From Variovorax sp. SG517 (GTDB lineage Bacteria > Pseudomonadota > Gammaproteobacteria > Burkholderiales > Burkholderiaceae_C): a stretch of 64,000 nt of DNA. The position numbers and the translations under genes are program-made. The notes under the pieces were generated by a model, which was not told where the DNA came from, did not search any database, and was given only the letters and a program-made list of their open reading frames with translations. This document shows positions 1-9,170 of the stretch, piece after piece. The DNA lies in NCBI RefSeq assembly GCF_013376045.1, contig NZ_JABMJG010000006.1, forward strand, positions 62,001 to 126,000, written 5' to 3'. Position 1 is the first letter of the stretch; the number at the start of each line of letters is the position of its first letter.

Positions 1-70
1 GATCATCCGGCCGGAGGCCAAGGGCGCGCAGCCGTCGAGGTGGCTCGTTCGACCTGTGGCTCCGTGACGC

Positions 71-913
71 TCACAAGCCGTCCGGCAGCAGGGCGGCGAG
101 CGCGTCGCGCATCAGCCGTGCGATCAACTGCTGGCGTTCGCGCGGCATCCGCTCGAGGGTCGAAGCCACGCTGATGGCGGCCGAGGGCTCGCCAGCGGCA
201 TTGCGCACCGCCATGCCGACTGCCAGCACGCCGTCGGTGGCGTGGTTGCCAATGACGGACCAGCCACGCTGGCGCGTCGCCTGCACCAGCAGCGCCATGC
301 GCTCGGGCGTCATTCCACCGTAGCGCGCCAGGTTCGGCGCATTGGCGGCGATGGCGGCCTTCATCTGTTCGTCCGGCAGCGCCGACAACAGCGCCAGTCC
401 CGCCGCCCCCACGCCGAGCGGCTGGAGCGTCCCCACCTGGATGACGAGGATCTGGATCGGATGTGTGCCAACGTGCCGTGCGATGCAGCGCGAGGCGGCG
501 CCTTCGCGCACGATGGCGAAGGCGGCGTCGCCACATGCGGCACTCACCTGCTCCAGCACGGGGCGCAGCCGCGCCGCCATGTTGGGCGTTGCATCGTGCA
601 ATGCCATGGCCGCCAGCCGTGGCCCTGCGACGTAGCGAAAGCGTCCGCGCTGCGCCACGTGGCCGGTGTCCAGCAAGGTGGCCAGCAGCCGGTGGACCGT
701 CGCGCGCTCCAGTTGCGCGATCCGGCACAGGTCCACCACACGCAGCCCCTCTCGGTCGCTGGCCAGTACCGCATCCAGCAGTTGCAGGCCTCGCCGCAGC
801 GTGCGGCCGCTGCTGTCCCTGTCCCCGCCGGGCTCGGTGTCCGCCGGACCGGGCGGCGCCACGCTCGGGGCGCTTGCCTGGTGGGCGGCTCGAGGGATGC
901 GGCGAGTCGGCAT
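71..913 (-). CDS. IclR-family transcriptional regulator
   Basis: One-component DNA-binding regulator of the IclR family, 280 residues. Residues about 38-100 form the winged helix-turn-helix (LRRGLQLLDAVL, then ERATVHRLLATLLDTG), and residues about 105-280 the effector-binding domain. The reading frame extends 100 codons further upstream, but that part looks random, so I chose the ATG at 913, which gives a normal family length. It is divergent from the Bug receptor at 1107, leaving about 190 bp of shared regulatory DNA. IclR proteins commonly control the adjacent catabolic operon, so control of the receptor and ligase genes is a reasonable inference. The N-terminal 35 residues are proline-rich and probably disordered. 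Confidence 0.9.
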   Translation of the reverse strand: MPTRRIPRAAHQASAPSVAPPGPADTEPGGDRDSSGRTLRRGLQLLDAVLASDREGLRVVDLCRIAQLERATVHRLLATLLDTGHVAQRGRFRYVAGPRLAAMALHDATPNMAARLRPVLEQVSAACGDAAFAIVREGAASRCIARHVGTHPIQILVIQVGTLQPLGVGAAGLALLSALPDEQMKAAIAANAPNLARYGGMTPERMALLVQATRQRGWSVIGNHATDGVLAVGMAVRNAAGEPSAAISVASTLERMPRERQQLIARLMRDALAALLPDGL

Positions 914-1106
914 GCGAGGGGGTTCGGAAGTCGAGGGGACGAGCCCTCCAGTGTGCCCAAAAACGTCCGTCTGGTGGACGTTCCGATTGGTGCGATGGAC
1001 GGGGCTGCCAAAGAATTCCTGCCTGACGGACGCGCTTGCCGTGCGGTGCCAGGCCTTCGGGCAGGCACCGCCGCCGTCACCGAAATACTGAAGGAGACAA
1101 CAGAAC

Positions 1107-2096
1107 ATGCTATGCCCGACCGCATCCCGCCGGCGTTTGCTGGCCCTTGCCACTGCGCTGGTCTGCAGCACCGCGCTGCCCTCGCATGCACAGCCCGCCC
1201 CCTGGCCGTCCAAGCCGGTGAAGCTCGTGGTCGGCTATGCCGCGGGAGGGGCCACGGACGTGATCGCGCGCCTGGTCGCCATCAGGCTGGGCGAACAGCT
1301 GGGCCAGCCCGTGCTGGTGGACAACCGCACCGGCGCCAACAGCAACGTGGGCGCCGAAGCCGTGGCCCGCGCCCCCGCCGACGGCTACACGCTCTACGTC
1401 TACACCATCGCCAACACGATCAACGCGTCGCTCTATGCCCGGCTCGGCTACGACCCGATCAAGGATTTCGAGCCCATCGGACTGATCGCCAAGATTCCCA
1501 ACATCCTGGTGGTCGACCCGAAGCTGCCGGTGAAGAGCGTGGCCGACTACGTGCGCTTCGCCAGGGAGCAGCCCGACGGCATCACCTTCGCATCCTCGGG
1601 CAGCGGCTCATCCATCCACCTCTCGGGCGAGATGTTCAAGATGAAAGCCGGCTTGAAGATGCTGCATGTGCCCTACCGGGGCAGCGCTCCCGCGATCACG
1701 GACTTGCTGGGCGGGCAGGTGCAGTCGATGTTCGACAACGCGCCCTCGGCGCTGCCGCATGTGCAGGGCGGAAGGTTGCGCGCCATCGCGATCACCGGTC
1801 CCCGGCGCTCGCCGCTGCTGCCCGACGTGCCCACCGTGGCCGAGTCGGGCTATCCGGGCTTCGACGTCCAGTCCTGGTTCGGCCTGGCCGCCCCCGCCGG
1901 AACGCCGCGCCCCGTGATCGACCGGCTCAATGCCGCGCTGGGCAAGGTCCTGGCCGCGCCGGAAGTACGCCAGCGGCTGCAGGACATGGCAGCCACGCCC
2001 GAGGCCGGCACGCCCGAGCAGATGCGCGCGTTCGCTGCCGCGGAGATCAAGCGCTGGCGCGACGTGGTCAAGGCGTCGGGCGCCACGGCCGAATAA
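1107..2096 (+). CDS. Bug/TctC-family periplasmic solute receptor
   Basis: Tripartite tricarboxylate transporter receptor of the Bug (TctC) type, 329 residues, a usual length. It has a signal peptide ending near residue 28 (ALPSHA|QPAP), then the family start WPSKPVKLVVGYAAGG and the typical APADGYTLY, VPYRGSAPAI and DVPTVAESG motifs. Bug proteins bind carboxylated or amidated small molecules in the periplasm, and most are orphan receptors without adjacent TctAB membrane genes, as here. The next gene begins 21 bp downstream, with a purine-rich ribosome site (ggaaaaaaaggag) between, so the two are probably cotranscribed. The ligand is presumably the acid activated by the downstream ligase, which is inference. 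Confidence 0.92.
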   Translation: MLCPTASRRRLLALATALVCSTALPSHAQPAPWPSKPVKLVVGYAAGGATDVIARLVAIRLGEQLGQPVLVDNRTGANSNVGAEAVARAPADGYTLYVYTIANTINASLYARLGYDPIKDFEPIGLIAKIPNILVVDPKLPVKSVADYVRFAREQPDGITFASSGSGSSIHLSGEMFKMKAGLKMLHVPYRGSAPAITDLLGGQVQSMFDNAPSALPHVQGGRLRAIAITGPRRSPLLPDVPTVAESGYPGFDVQSWFGLAAPAGTPRPVIDRLNAALGKVLAAPEVRQRLQDMAATPEAGTPEQMRAFAAAEIKRWRDVVKASGATAE

Positions 2097-2117
2097 GGAA
2101 AAAAAGGAGCCTGCCCC

Positions 2118-4454
2118 ATGTTTCCCATCGACTTCTTCTGGCGCGCGGCCGAACGCTGGCCCGACCGCATCGCCATCGACGCCCCCGAGGGCACGACCCG
2201 CTACGACGCACTGGCCGCCCAGGTGGCCGCGCTGGCCTCGGCCCTGCGCGCACTCGACCCCGAGCCGCAAAGCCGCGTGGGCATCTGCGCGAGCAACAGC
2301 GCCGGGCACATCGTGGCGCTTCTGGCCGCGCTGGCCTGCGGCAAGGTCTGGGTGCCGCTCAACCCCAAGAGCACCCGCCCCGAGATTCGCCGGATCGTCG
2401 ATGCGACCGAGCCCTCGATCCTTGTGGTCGACCCCGCCTGCGCCGGCCTGCTCGAAGGCGCGCCGGGTGCGCGCATCTACAGCGGCACAACCGGGGAAAG
2501 CGGGGACAGCAAACCCACCATCGCCACGTTGATCGCGCGCCACTCCGGGGCTGCACGGCCCACCTTCGCCCTGCCGCCCGAGGCAGCGCAGGCGATCAAG
2601 TTCACCGGCGGCACCACCGGCGCGCCCAAGGGGGTGATCCAGCCATATCGCGCCTGGATGGCCACGATCGTCAACCAGATCCATGCCTGGGGATTCGAGC
2701 CGCGTGATCGCTACATCATGGCCGCCCCGATCACCCACGGCACTTCGACCTATCTCCTGCCCATCCTGGCGCAGGGCGGCTGCCACGTCGTGCTGGCCGA
2801 GAGCGGCGCCGAGGCCGTGCGCACGGCCTTTCGCGAGCGCGGCGGCACGGTGTGCTTCATGCCCCCCACGCTGGTCTACATGCTGATGGCACTGCCGGGC
2901 GCTTCGCGCGCGGACTTTCCGCAGCTGCGCCGCCTGATCTACGGCGGGGCGCCGATGCCGCCCGAGAAGATCCGCCAGGTGCGCGACTTCTTCGGCCCGG
3001 TGCTCGGCACCACCTATGGCCAGACCGAGGCGCCGCAGATCCTGACGGTGATGCGCCCCGAGGACTTCGAGGAAGAGCGCAACTGGGCAGCCGTGGGCCG
3101 CACCACGTGGTTCAGCGACGTGGCCATCATGGCGCCCAATGGCCGACTCCTGCCCGCGGGCGAGGTCGGCGAGGTGGTGGCGCGCGGCGACCTGGTGATG
3201 AGCGGCTACTGGCGCCTGCCCGACAAGACGGCAGAGACGCTGGTGGGCGACTGGCTGCACACCGGCGACCGCGGCCTGATCGACGAACGGGGCTACCTGT
3301 ACCTCAAGGATCGCCTGAAGGACCTGGTCATCACGGGCGGCTTCAACGTCTACCCGGTGGACGTTGAGAACGCGTTGGGCCAGCACCCCGCGGTGCACGA
3401 ATGCGCGGTGTTCGGCATTCCCGACGACAAGTGGGGCGAGGCCGTACAGGCTGCCGTCCAGTTGCGCCCGGGCGCTCGGGCCTCCGAGGCCGAGCTGATC
3501 GCGTTCGTGCGCGAACGCCTGGGCCCCGTGCAGACACCCAAGCACATCCATTTCTATGAGAGCTTGCCGCGCTCTCCGGTGGGCAAGGTGCTCAAGGCGA
3601 CCGTGCGCGAACGCGCGATGGTTTCCGCCATCGCCCCCCGCCATCGCCACAGCCCAATGAAAGACCACACCATGCCCAACTCTCCCGCCACGCCCGTCAC
3701 GGGCCTTTGCACCCACACGCTCACCAGCCTGCACTACCGCGACGAGGATCTGGTCGAGGATCTGCTCGGCAAGAAGACCTTCACCGAGGCGATGCTGAAG
3801 CAGATCCTGAATCGCACGCCGCGCGGCGTGGACCTGCGCATCACCGACGCCGTGCTGATCGTCCTGATGGAACACGGCCTCACGCCCAGCGCCATCGCCA
3901 CGCGCCTGGTCTACATGAGCGCGCCCGAGAACCTGCAGGGCGCCGTCTCGGCGGGCCTGCTGGCGGTGGGCAGCTCCTTCGTCGGCACGATGGAGAACTG
4001 CTCGGGCCTGCTCGATCGCATCGGCGCGGCAGCGGATCCGGACGCCGAGGCGCTGGAGATCGCGCGCCACCACAAGGCGCTCAAGACCCCGGTGCCCGGG
4101 TTCGGCCATCATCTGCACAAGCCGGTGGATCCGCGTGCCTACAAGCTGCTCGACATCGCGCGCGCGGAGCCCGAATTGCCAGGAGACAAGGTGCGCGCGC
4201 TCGAGAGACTCTCGGCCGCCGTGGACGCGGTGGCGCAGCGCCCCATCACGATCAACGCGACCGGCGCCGTGGCGGCGCTGCTCGGCGAGATCGGAGTGCC
4301 CACTGCCGTGATGCGCGGCTTCGCGGTCATCTCGCGCGCGGCGGGCCTGGTGGCCCACATCGTCGAAGAGCAGCAGAGCCCTTCGGGTCGTTTCATCTGG
4401 GACACCGTCGAGCAGGCCATCCCGTTCGTGGACGGGCTCGGGAAATCCCGATGA
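2118..4454 (+). CDS. Acyl-CoA ligase fused to citrate synthase/citryl-CoA-lyase-like domain
   Basis: 778-residue two-domain protein. Residues 1 to about 505 are an AMP-forming acyl-CoA synthetase (ANL superfamily). They carry the P-loop FTGGTTGAPKG near 161-171, TYGQTEAP near 298, HTGDRG near 380, and the C-terminal GKVLKAT with catalytic lysine near 490. Residues about 519-778 are a short citrate-synthase-like domain with GFGHHLHKPVDPRA near 661, as in citryl-CoA lyase-type proteins. The two are normally separate genes. Here no stop intervenes, and the linker (about 506-518) holds two in-frame ATG codons (3657 and 3672) without a clear ribosome site, so internal initiation is possible. Ligation to CoA followed by C-C bond formation or cleavage on the thioester is the likely logic; the substrate is unknown. 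Confidence 0.88.
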   Translation: MFPIDFFWRAAERWPDRIAIDAPEGTTRYDALAAQVAALASALRALDPEPQSRVGICASNSAGHIVALLAALACGKVWVPLNPKSTRPEIRRIVDATEPSILVVDPACAGLLEGAPGARIYSGTTGESGDSKPTIATLIARHSGAARPTFALPPEAAQAIKFTGGTTGAPKGVIQPYRAWMATIVNQIHAWGFEPRDRYIMAAPITHGTSTYLLPILAQGGCHVVLAESGAEAVRTAFRERGGTVCFMPPTLVYMLMALPGASRADFPQLRRLIYGGAPMPPEKIRQVRDFFGPVLGTTYGQTEAPQILTVMRPEDFEEERNWAAVGRTTWFSDVAIMAPNGRLLPAGEVGEVVARGDLVMSGYWRLPDKTAETLVGDWLHTGDRGLIDERGYLYLKDRLKDLVITGGFNVYPVDVENALGQHPAVHECAVFGIPDDKWGEAVQAAVQLRPGARASEAELIAFVRERLGPVQTPKHIHFYESLPRSPVGKVLKATVRERAMVSAIAPRHRHSPMKDHTMPNSPATPVTGLCTHTLTSLHYRDEDLVEDLLGKKTFTEAMLKQILNRTPRGVDLRITDAVLIVLMEHGLTPSAIATRLVYMSAPENLQGAVSAGLLAVGSSFVGTMENCSGLLDRIGAAADPDAEALEIARHHKALKTPVPGFGHHLHKPVDPRAYKLLDIARAEPELPGDKVRALERLSAAVDAVAQRPITINATGAVAALLGEIGVPTAVMRGFAVISRAAGLVAHIVEEQQSPSGRFIWDTVEQAIPFVDGLGKSR

Positions 4455-4699
4455 CCGCGGCGGGGGCCGCATCCCTGCGCCCCCGCTGCCGAGCTCGTTG
4501 AGAGCCCGCTCGGCAAGCTCCTGTTGCCGGCGCGCCGTCCGGGCAGCCCGATGCCGCGGCAGGCCGGCGGCCGTCCCCGGCGCGCAACAGGCGGCGCTCC
4601 CGCACGCCGCCACCCGGCGTTCCTGTGCCATGATGAAGTTCCCTGATCCACTTCCCCCGCACCCGGGCGCTGCCCCGCCCTGGCTGGCACGACGTCACC

Positions 4700-5743
4700 T
4701 TGGCCTACCTCGTCGCACTTCTGATGTTCGTCGCATCGCTGTGCCATGCACAGACCGCGCCTGTGCAGCGCCTGCGCATCGTTGGAGGACTGGCCGGGGT
4801 CACGCAGTACACGGGGCAGGAGGAACAGTTCTGGACGCGTGATCTCGCCGCGCTGTCCGGCGGCCGCTACACCGCCAGCATCGTGCCCTTCGACCGTGCC
4901 GGCGTGCCCGGCCAGGAAATGCTGAATCTGATGCAGCTGGGCGTCGTGCCCTTCGGCACGGCGCTGATGAGCCAGGTATCCACCCAGTTTCCGGAGCTTG
5001 GTGCGCCCGACATGGCCGGCCTGAATCCCGACATCGCCACGCTGCGGCGGGTGGTCGGCGCATTCCGTCCCTATCTGTCGCAGGCCCTGCGCGAGCGCTA
5101 CGACGTGGAGCTGCTGGCGGTCTACATCTATCCGGCGCAGGTGGTGTTCTGCAACAAGCCGATGCAGCAGCTCGGCGACCTCGCGGGCAGGCGCACGCGC
5201 GTGTCGAGCCCGACACAGGCCGACTTTGTCGCGGCGCTCGGCGGTACGCCGGTGTACACCGAGTTCTCGCAGATCATGGCGAACATGAAATCGGGCAACA
5301 CCGACTGCGTCATCACCGGCACCATGTCCGGGCACACGCTGGGCCTGCACGAGGTGACCAGCGTGCTCTATGCCATGCCGCTGAACTGGGGCGTGGCCGT
5401 CTTCGCCGCCAACCGCGAGAGCTTCAATGCACTGCCGCCGGACCTGCAGGCGCTGCTGCGCAAGGAACTGCCGCGGCTGGAGGCCGCGGTGTGGGCCCAG
5501 TCGGAGCGCGAGACCGAGGAGGGCATCGCCTGCAACACGGGTGCGGCAGGCTGCGGCAGGGCAACCAGGGGGCGCATGCTGGCGGTGCGGCCCTCGCCGC
5601 GCGACGAGGCCCGCCGCCGCGACATCTTCGCGACCCAGGTGCTGCCCGGATGGATTCAGCGCTGCGGCCCGGTGTGCGCCACGGTATGGAACCAGACGGT
5701 CGCCCCGGTGGTCGGCATCCAGGCCCGGGCCACGGCACGGTGA
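4700..5743 (+). CDS. DctP-like TRAP periplasmic solute-binding protein
   Basis: Solute-binding protein of the TRAP transporter DctP type, 347 residues, with signal peptide ending ASLCHAQ near residue 18. Family-like segments include LSGGRYTASIVPFDR, the FCNKP strand and the MKSGNTDCVITGTMSGHTLGLHEV region. The start is uncertain: the best in-frame choice is TTG at 4700, immediately before the hydrophobic segment. No DctQ or DctM membrane partner lies nearby. Instead the gene ends inside the start codon of a membrane GGDEF-EAL protein (GTGA overlap at 5740-5743). The protein may therefore act as a periplasmic ligand sensor for c-di-GMP signalling rather than in uptake. Four extra cysteines near the C-terminus (CNTGAAGC, RCGPVC) are unusual for this family and could form disulphides. 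Confidence 0.82.
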   Translation: MAYLVALLMFVASLCHAQTAPVQRLRIVGGLAGVTQYTGQEEQFWTRDLAALSGGRYTASIVPFDRAGVPGQEMLNLMQLGVVPFGTALMSQVSTQFPELGAPDMAGLNPDIATLRRVVGAFRPYLSQALRERYDVELLAVYIYPAQVVFCNKPMQQLGDLAGRRTRVSSPTQADFVAALGGTPVYTEFSQIMANMKSGNTDCVITGTMSGHTLGLHEVTSVLYAMPLNWGVAVFAANRESFNALPPDLQALLRKELPRLEAAVWAQSERETEEGIACNTGAAGCGRATRGRMLAVRPSPRDEARRRDIFATQVLPGWIQRCGPVCATVWNQTVAPVVGIQARATAR

Positions 5744-8700
5744 CGTTACGGTTTCCCCGCCGCATCGCCGCCATCGTCTACGGCGTGGCGCTGGTCTTCC
5801 TCGCCACCGTGGGGACGGTGGCCTCCTTCATCGTCTGGGAAGCCAGGCTGAAGGCCATCACCGATCACGAGAACCAGACGGTCCGCTTCGTGACCGGCTC
5901 CGAGGCCGCGCTCAATCGCGCGCTGCTGAGCGTCGACATGCTGCTCGCGGGCGCCAACGAACTGCTGCGCGGCTCGAAGGCCGGCAGCGCCGGCCGAGAC
6001 GCTGCCAGCGCCGGGCCGCACCAGTTGCTCGACAACATGGTGCGGCAGAACCTGCTGGTGCGCCACGTGGCCTTCGTCGATGCGCGCGGCACCGTGGTGG
6101 CCTCGTCGGACCGGCGCGGCGAATACCTGCCGCTGGCCCTGCCGCCGGGCTTCGTCGACGGCGTGCTGGCGAAGCCCGTGTCGACGCTGGAGATCAGCGC
6201 GCCGGCCATCAGCCTGGTGACCTCGCAGAAGGTGCTGTACTTCGCCCGCGCCGTCACGCTCGCCGACGGCTCGCGCATGCTGGCGGTGGCGGAGGTGCAG
6301 CTGTCGCTGCTCGCGACGATCATGACGCAGGGTGCCGGCCTGCGCGGCCTGGAGGTCACGCTGGAACGCGATGCCGGTTCACTCCTGGCGAGCGTGCCAC
6401 CACGCGACGACCTCGCCGGCAGGCCGATCGAGCCGCCGCTGCACGAGCAGACCAGCGACGGCAAGCCGCAGCGCATGGCCGCACGCCTGAGCGGCGAACC
6501 GGCCATCGTGGTGGCCCGGCCTACGCTGCACCGAAATCTGCTGATCGTCGCGAGCATGCCGCTGACCTCCGCGCTGATGGACTGGAGCCGCGAGCGCGAC
6601 CTGATCGCATGGACCGGCGCAGCCGTCGCGCTGATGATCCTGTCGGTGGCGTGCTTCACGCATGTCCAGCTGCGCCGCCAATGGCGTGCCCGCATGGAGC
6701 TGGTGCAGTCCAAGGCCACGCTGGACCAGGCGCTGGAGTCCATGATCGACGGCTTCATCCTGCTTGACGCCGAGCACCGCGTGCTCACCTGGAACCGCAG
6801 CTTCGTCGCGATGTTCCCGTGGGTCGGATCGATGATCGCGCCGGGGCTGCCCTTTCGGCGCATCATGGACGAGACCGCTCAGCACGTGGTGCACGGCCGT
6901 GGGCCCGCCGGCTGGTTGGCGCTGAATGCGCCGCAGATGGCACAGGCGCACTCCGAACAGGAGGCGCTGCTGCAGAACGGCCAGGTGATCCGTGCCACGC
7001 GCAGCCGGACACCGGATGGCGGCATGGTCTGCGTCTACCACGACATCACCGAGAAGCGTCGCCACACGGCCGCCATCATCGAGAGCAAGGCGCAGCTGCA
7101 GGCCACGCTGGACGCCCTGCCCGACCTGCTGCTCGAGGTGGGCCTGGACGGCCGCTGCCACGGCCACCACACGCCGCGCGTGCCCTTTCCCGCCGCCGGT
7201 CTCGAGAACCCCGTGGGCCGCACCCTGCAGGAGTTGCTGCCGCCCGAGGCGGCCTCGCAGGTGATGGCGGCGCTGCGCGAAGCCAACGCCAAGGGCTACT
7301 CGGCCGGCCGCCAGTTCGAGCGGCGCGACCAGGGCGAGCGCAACTGGTTCGAGATTTCCGCGTCGCGCAAGGCGGTCGACGAGGCGGCCGATGCGACCGT
7401 CGATGCCACTGCCGGCGACCCGGCCGAAGACCTGGCCGGCAGGGCCGAGGAGCGCGGTGCGCGCTTCATCGTGATCCTGCGCGACATCACCCAGAGCAAG
7501 CGCGCGGCGCGCGAGATCGAGCACCTGGCCTTCTACGACACGCTCACCGGCCTGCCCAACCGGCGGCAGCTGCTCGACCGCCTTCACCAGGCCATTGGCG
7601 ACGCGGCACGCCGCCCGGGACTGTGCGCGCTGCTCTTTCTCGATCTGGACAACTTCAAGACGCTGAACGACGCGCTGGGGCACGACGTCGGCGACGTGCT
7701 GCTTAAGCAGGTGGCACAGCGGCTGAAGAGCTGCCTTCGCGAGGGCGACATCGTCGCGCGCCTGGGCGGCGACGAATTCGTGGTGATCCTCGAAAACCTG
7801 AGCGACCAGGTCCCGGTGGCCACCTCGCAGACCGAAACCGTCGGCGCGGCCATCCTCGCGCACCTGAACCAGCCCTACCAGCTCGGCGCGCAGCACCACC
7901 ACGGCACGTGCAGCATCGGAGCCGCCCTGTTCGACGCCCGCACGGCCTTGATCGAGGAAGTCCTCAAACAGGCCGACATCGCCATGTACCGCGCCAAGAC
8001 CGACGGCGGCAACGCGCTGCGCTTCTTCGAAGCGGACATGCAGACCCGCATCACCACGCGCGCCGCGCTGGAAAACGAACTGCACGCCGCCATTGCGGCG
8101 CAGCAGTTCGTGCTGCACTACCAGAGCCAGGTCACCAGCGACAACCGGGTGCTGGGCGCGGAGGTGCTGGTGCGCTGGCACCATCCCGTGCGCGGGCTGC
8201 TGCTGCCGGGCCAGTTCATCGACGTGGCGGAGGACACCGGGCTCATCATCCCGCTGGGCCTGTGGGTGCTGGAGACGGCCTGCAGCCAGCTCGCGGCATG
8301 GAGCGGCGATCCGTTGCGGCAACGGATGCAGCTCTCGGTCAACGTGAGCGCCCGGCAGTTCCGCGAAGCGGACTTCGTCGACCAGGTGGGCCGCGTGCTG
8401 GCGCGCACCGGTGCCGACCCGCAGAAGCTCAAGCTGGAGCTCACCGAGAGCCTGCTGCACGAGAAGGTGGCCGACGCCGTCGGCAAGATGCAGGCGCTGG
8501 CGGCGCTGGGCATCCGTTTCTCCATGGACGACTTCGGCACCGGCTACTCGTCGCTGTCCTACATGACCCAGCTGCCGCTGAGCCAGGTGAAGGTCGACAA
8601 GTTCTTCGTGCACCGCATCGGGCTCGATCCGAAGGTGGAATCGATCATCCTGGCCATCATCGGCATGGCGCGCAGCCTGGAACTGGAGATCGTGGCCGAA

Positions 8701-8850
8701 GGCGTGGAAACGCCCGCGCAGCGCGACTTCCTGGTGCGCCACGGCTGCGGCCTGTGCCAGGGCTATCTGTTCGGCGTGCCGCAGCCACTGGAAATCTATG
8801 AGCGCGAGCTCGATGGAAAGCTCGATCGCCCGGATCCTGTCTTCTCGTGA
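5740..8850 (+). CDS. Membrane sensor with PAS, GGDEF and EAL domains (c-di-GMP turnover)
   Basis: Cyclic-di-GMP enzyme of about 1036 residues. The GTG at 5740 overlaps the stop of the preceding gene and is followed at once by the first membrane helix (about 8-28). A periplasmic domain follows to about residue 285, a second helix at about 288-306, two PAS-like segments (about 325-440 and 446-590), then GGDEF and EAL domains. The GGDEF motif is intact (G676-F680) and preceded five residues upstream by REGD, a classical RxxD inhibitory site, so the cyclase looks active and product-inhibited. The EAL domain has EVLVRW in place of EALxRW (E808) and DDFGTG near 930, compatible with phosphodiesterase activity. 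Coupling to the DctP-like protein suggests sensing of its ligand. Confidence 0.9.
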   Translation: MTLRFPRRIAAIVYGVALVFLATVGTVASFIVWEARLKAITDHENQTVRFVTGSEAALNRALLSVDMLLAGANELLRGSKAGSAGRDAASAGPHQLLDNMVRQNLLVRHVAFVDARGTVVASSDRRGEYLPLALPPGFVDGVLAKPVSTLEISAPAISLVTSQKVLYFARAVTLADGSRMLAVAEVQLSLLATIMTQGAGLRGLEVTLERDAGSLLASVPPRDDLAGRPIEPPLHEQTSDGKPQRMAARLSGEPAIVVARPTLHRNLLIVASMPLTSALMDWSRERDLIAWTGAAVALMILSVACFTHVQLRRQWRARMELVQSKATLDQALESMIDGFILLDAEHRVLTWNRSFVAMFPWVGSMIAPGLPFRRIMDETAQHVVHGRGPAGWLALNAPQMAQAHSEQEALLQNGQVIRATRSRTPDGGMVCVYHDITEKRRHTAAIIESKAQLQATLDALPDLLLEVGLDGRCHGHHTPRVPFPAAGLENPVGRTLQELLPPEAASQVMAALREANAKGYSAGRQFERRDQGERNWFEISASRKAVDEAADATVDATAGDPAEDLAGRAEERGARFIVILRDITQSKRAAREIEHLAFYDTLTGLPNRRQLLDRLHQAIGDAARRPGLCALLFLDLDNFKTLNDALGHDVGDVLLKQVAQRLKSCLREGDIVARLGGDEFVVILENLSDQVPVATSQTETVGAAILAHLNQPYQLGAQHHHGTCSIGAALFDARTALIEEVLKQADIAMYRAKTDGGNALRFFEADMQTRITTRAALENELHAAIAAQQFVLHYQSQVTSDNRVLGAEVLVRWHHPVRGLLLPGQFIDVAEDTGLIIPLGLWVLETACSQLAAWSGDPLRQRMQLSVNVSARQFREADFVDQVGRVLARTGADPQKLKLELTESLLHEKVADAVGKMQALAALGIRFSMDDFGTGYSSLSYMTQLPLSQVKVDKFFVHRIGLDPKVESIILAIIGMARSLELEIVAEGVETPAQRDFLVRHGCGLCQGYLFGVPQPLEIYERELDGKLDRPDPVFS

Positions 8851-9030
8851 AGACATGAACCGTCTCCCGGTCGTCCGGATCTTCGTCAGCATCCCCAGGG
8901 CATCGGCCCGCGTCGGGACGCCTGTTGGTGCCGAAAGAAAGCACCGTCGTGCAGCCGCCGGCAACACGCTGTCACTTTTTCGCATGCCGATTTCGCAAAA
9001 CTCTGGAAACAAAAGGGCTACACTGCAGCC

Positions 9031-9103
9031 GGGACAGCCAATCTCTCCCTCTACCCTCCTCCTATGGCTGTCCATTTAACCCGCTTCGGCGGGTTTTCTT
9101 TTG
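9031..9103 (+). ncRNA. Candidate small RNA with C/U-rich loop
   Basis: A short transcript is predicted between genes. A -10-like TACACT lies at 9019-9024, though I see no convincing -35. A perfect 9-bp stem follows, GGACAGCCA (9032-9040) with TGGCTGTCC (9065-9073). It encloses a 24-nt loop made almost only of C and U, including CCTCCTCC, which is complementary to Shine-Dalgarno sequences. A short single strand leads to a strong intrinsic terminator. This architecture (exposed anti-SD loop, then terminator) is typical of regulatory RNAs that pair with ribosome-binding sites. No protein can be read from it. It is not assigned to a known RNA family. Confidence 0.6.
9078..9102 (+). terminator. 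Rho-independent terminator of the small RNA
   Basis: Stem AACCCGC (9078-9084), TTCG tetraloop, GCGGGTT (9089-9095), followed by TTCTTTT. The 7-bp GC-rich stem with a UUCG loop and U-tract is a textbook intrinsic terminator reading rightward. The opposite strand lacks an equally good U-tract, so it serves the polymerase gene less well. Confidence 0.88.
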
Positions 9104-9170
9104 GCAGGTCGGCCCGGTGCGCCACAGCCCCGGCAGCGCGCGCCCGGGGGGATTCGCCTCGGTCGCGGCG

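Noticed and set aside
1..70. A short plus-strand frame (IIRPEAKGAQPSRWLVRPVAP, TGA at 65-67) that could be the end of a gene.
   Set aside because: Only 21 codons lie in the window and no family can be seen, so I did not list it.
242..2707. Very long plus-strand frame over the IclR and Bug genes.
   Set aside because: It is a high-GC shadow in another frame; the translation is rich in Arg/Ala/Gly without domain motifs, and true genes overlap it in both strands.
1608..4631. 1007-codon minus-strand frame opposite the ligase gene.
   Set aside because: Antisense shadow (His/Arg/Gly-rich, no domains) of a gene with clear catalytic motifs.
6379..9075. 898-codon minus-strand frame opposite the GGDEF-EAL gene.
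   Set aside because: Shadow of the well-supported plus-strand gene; no motif seen.
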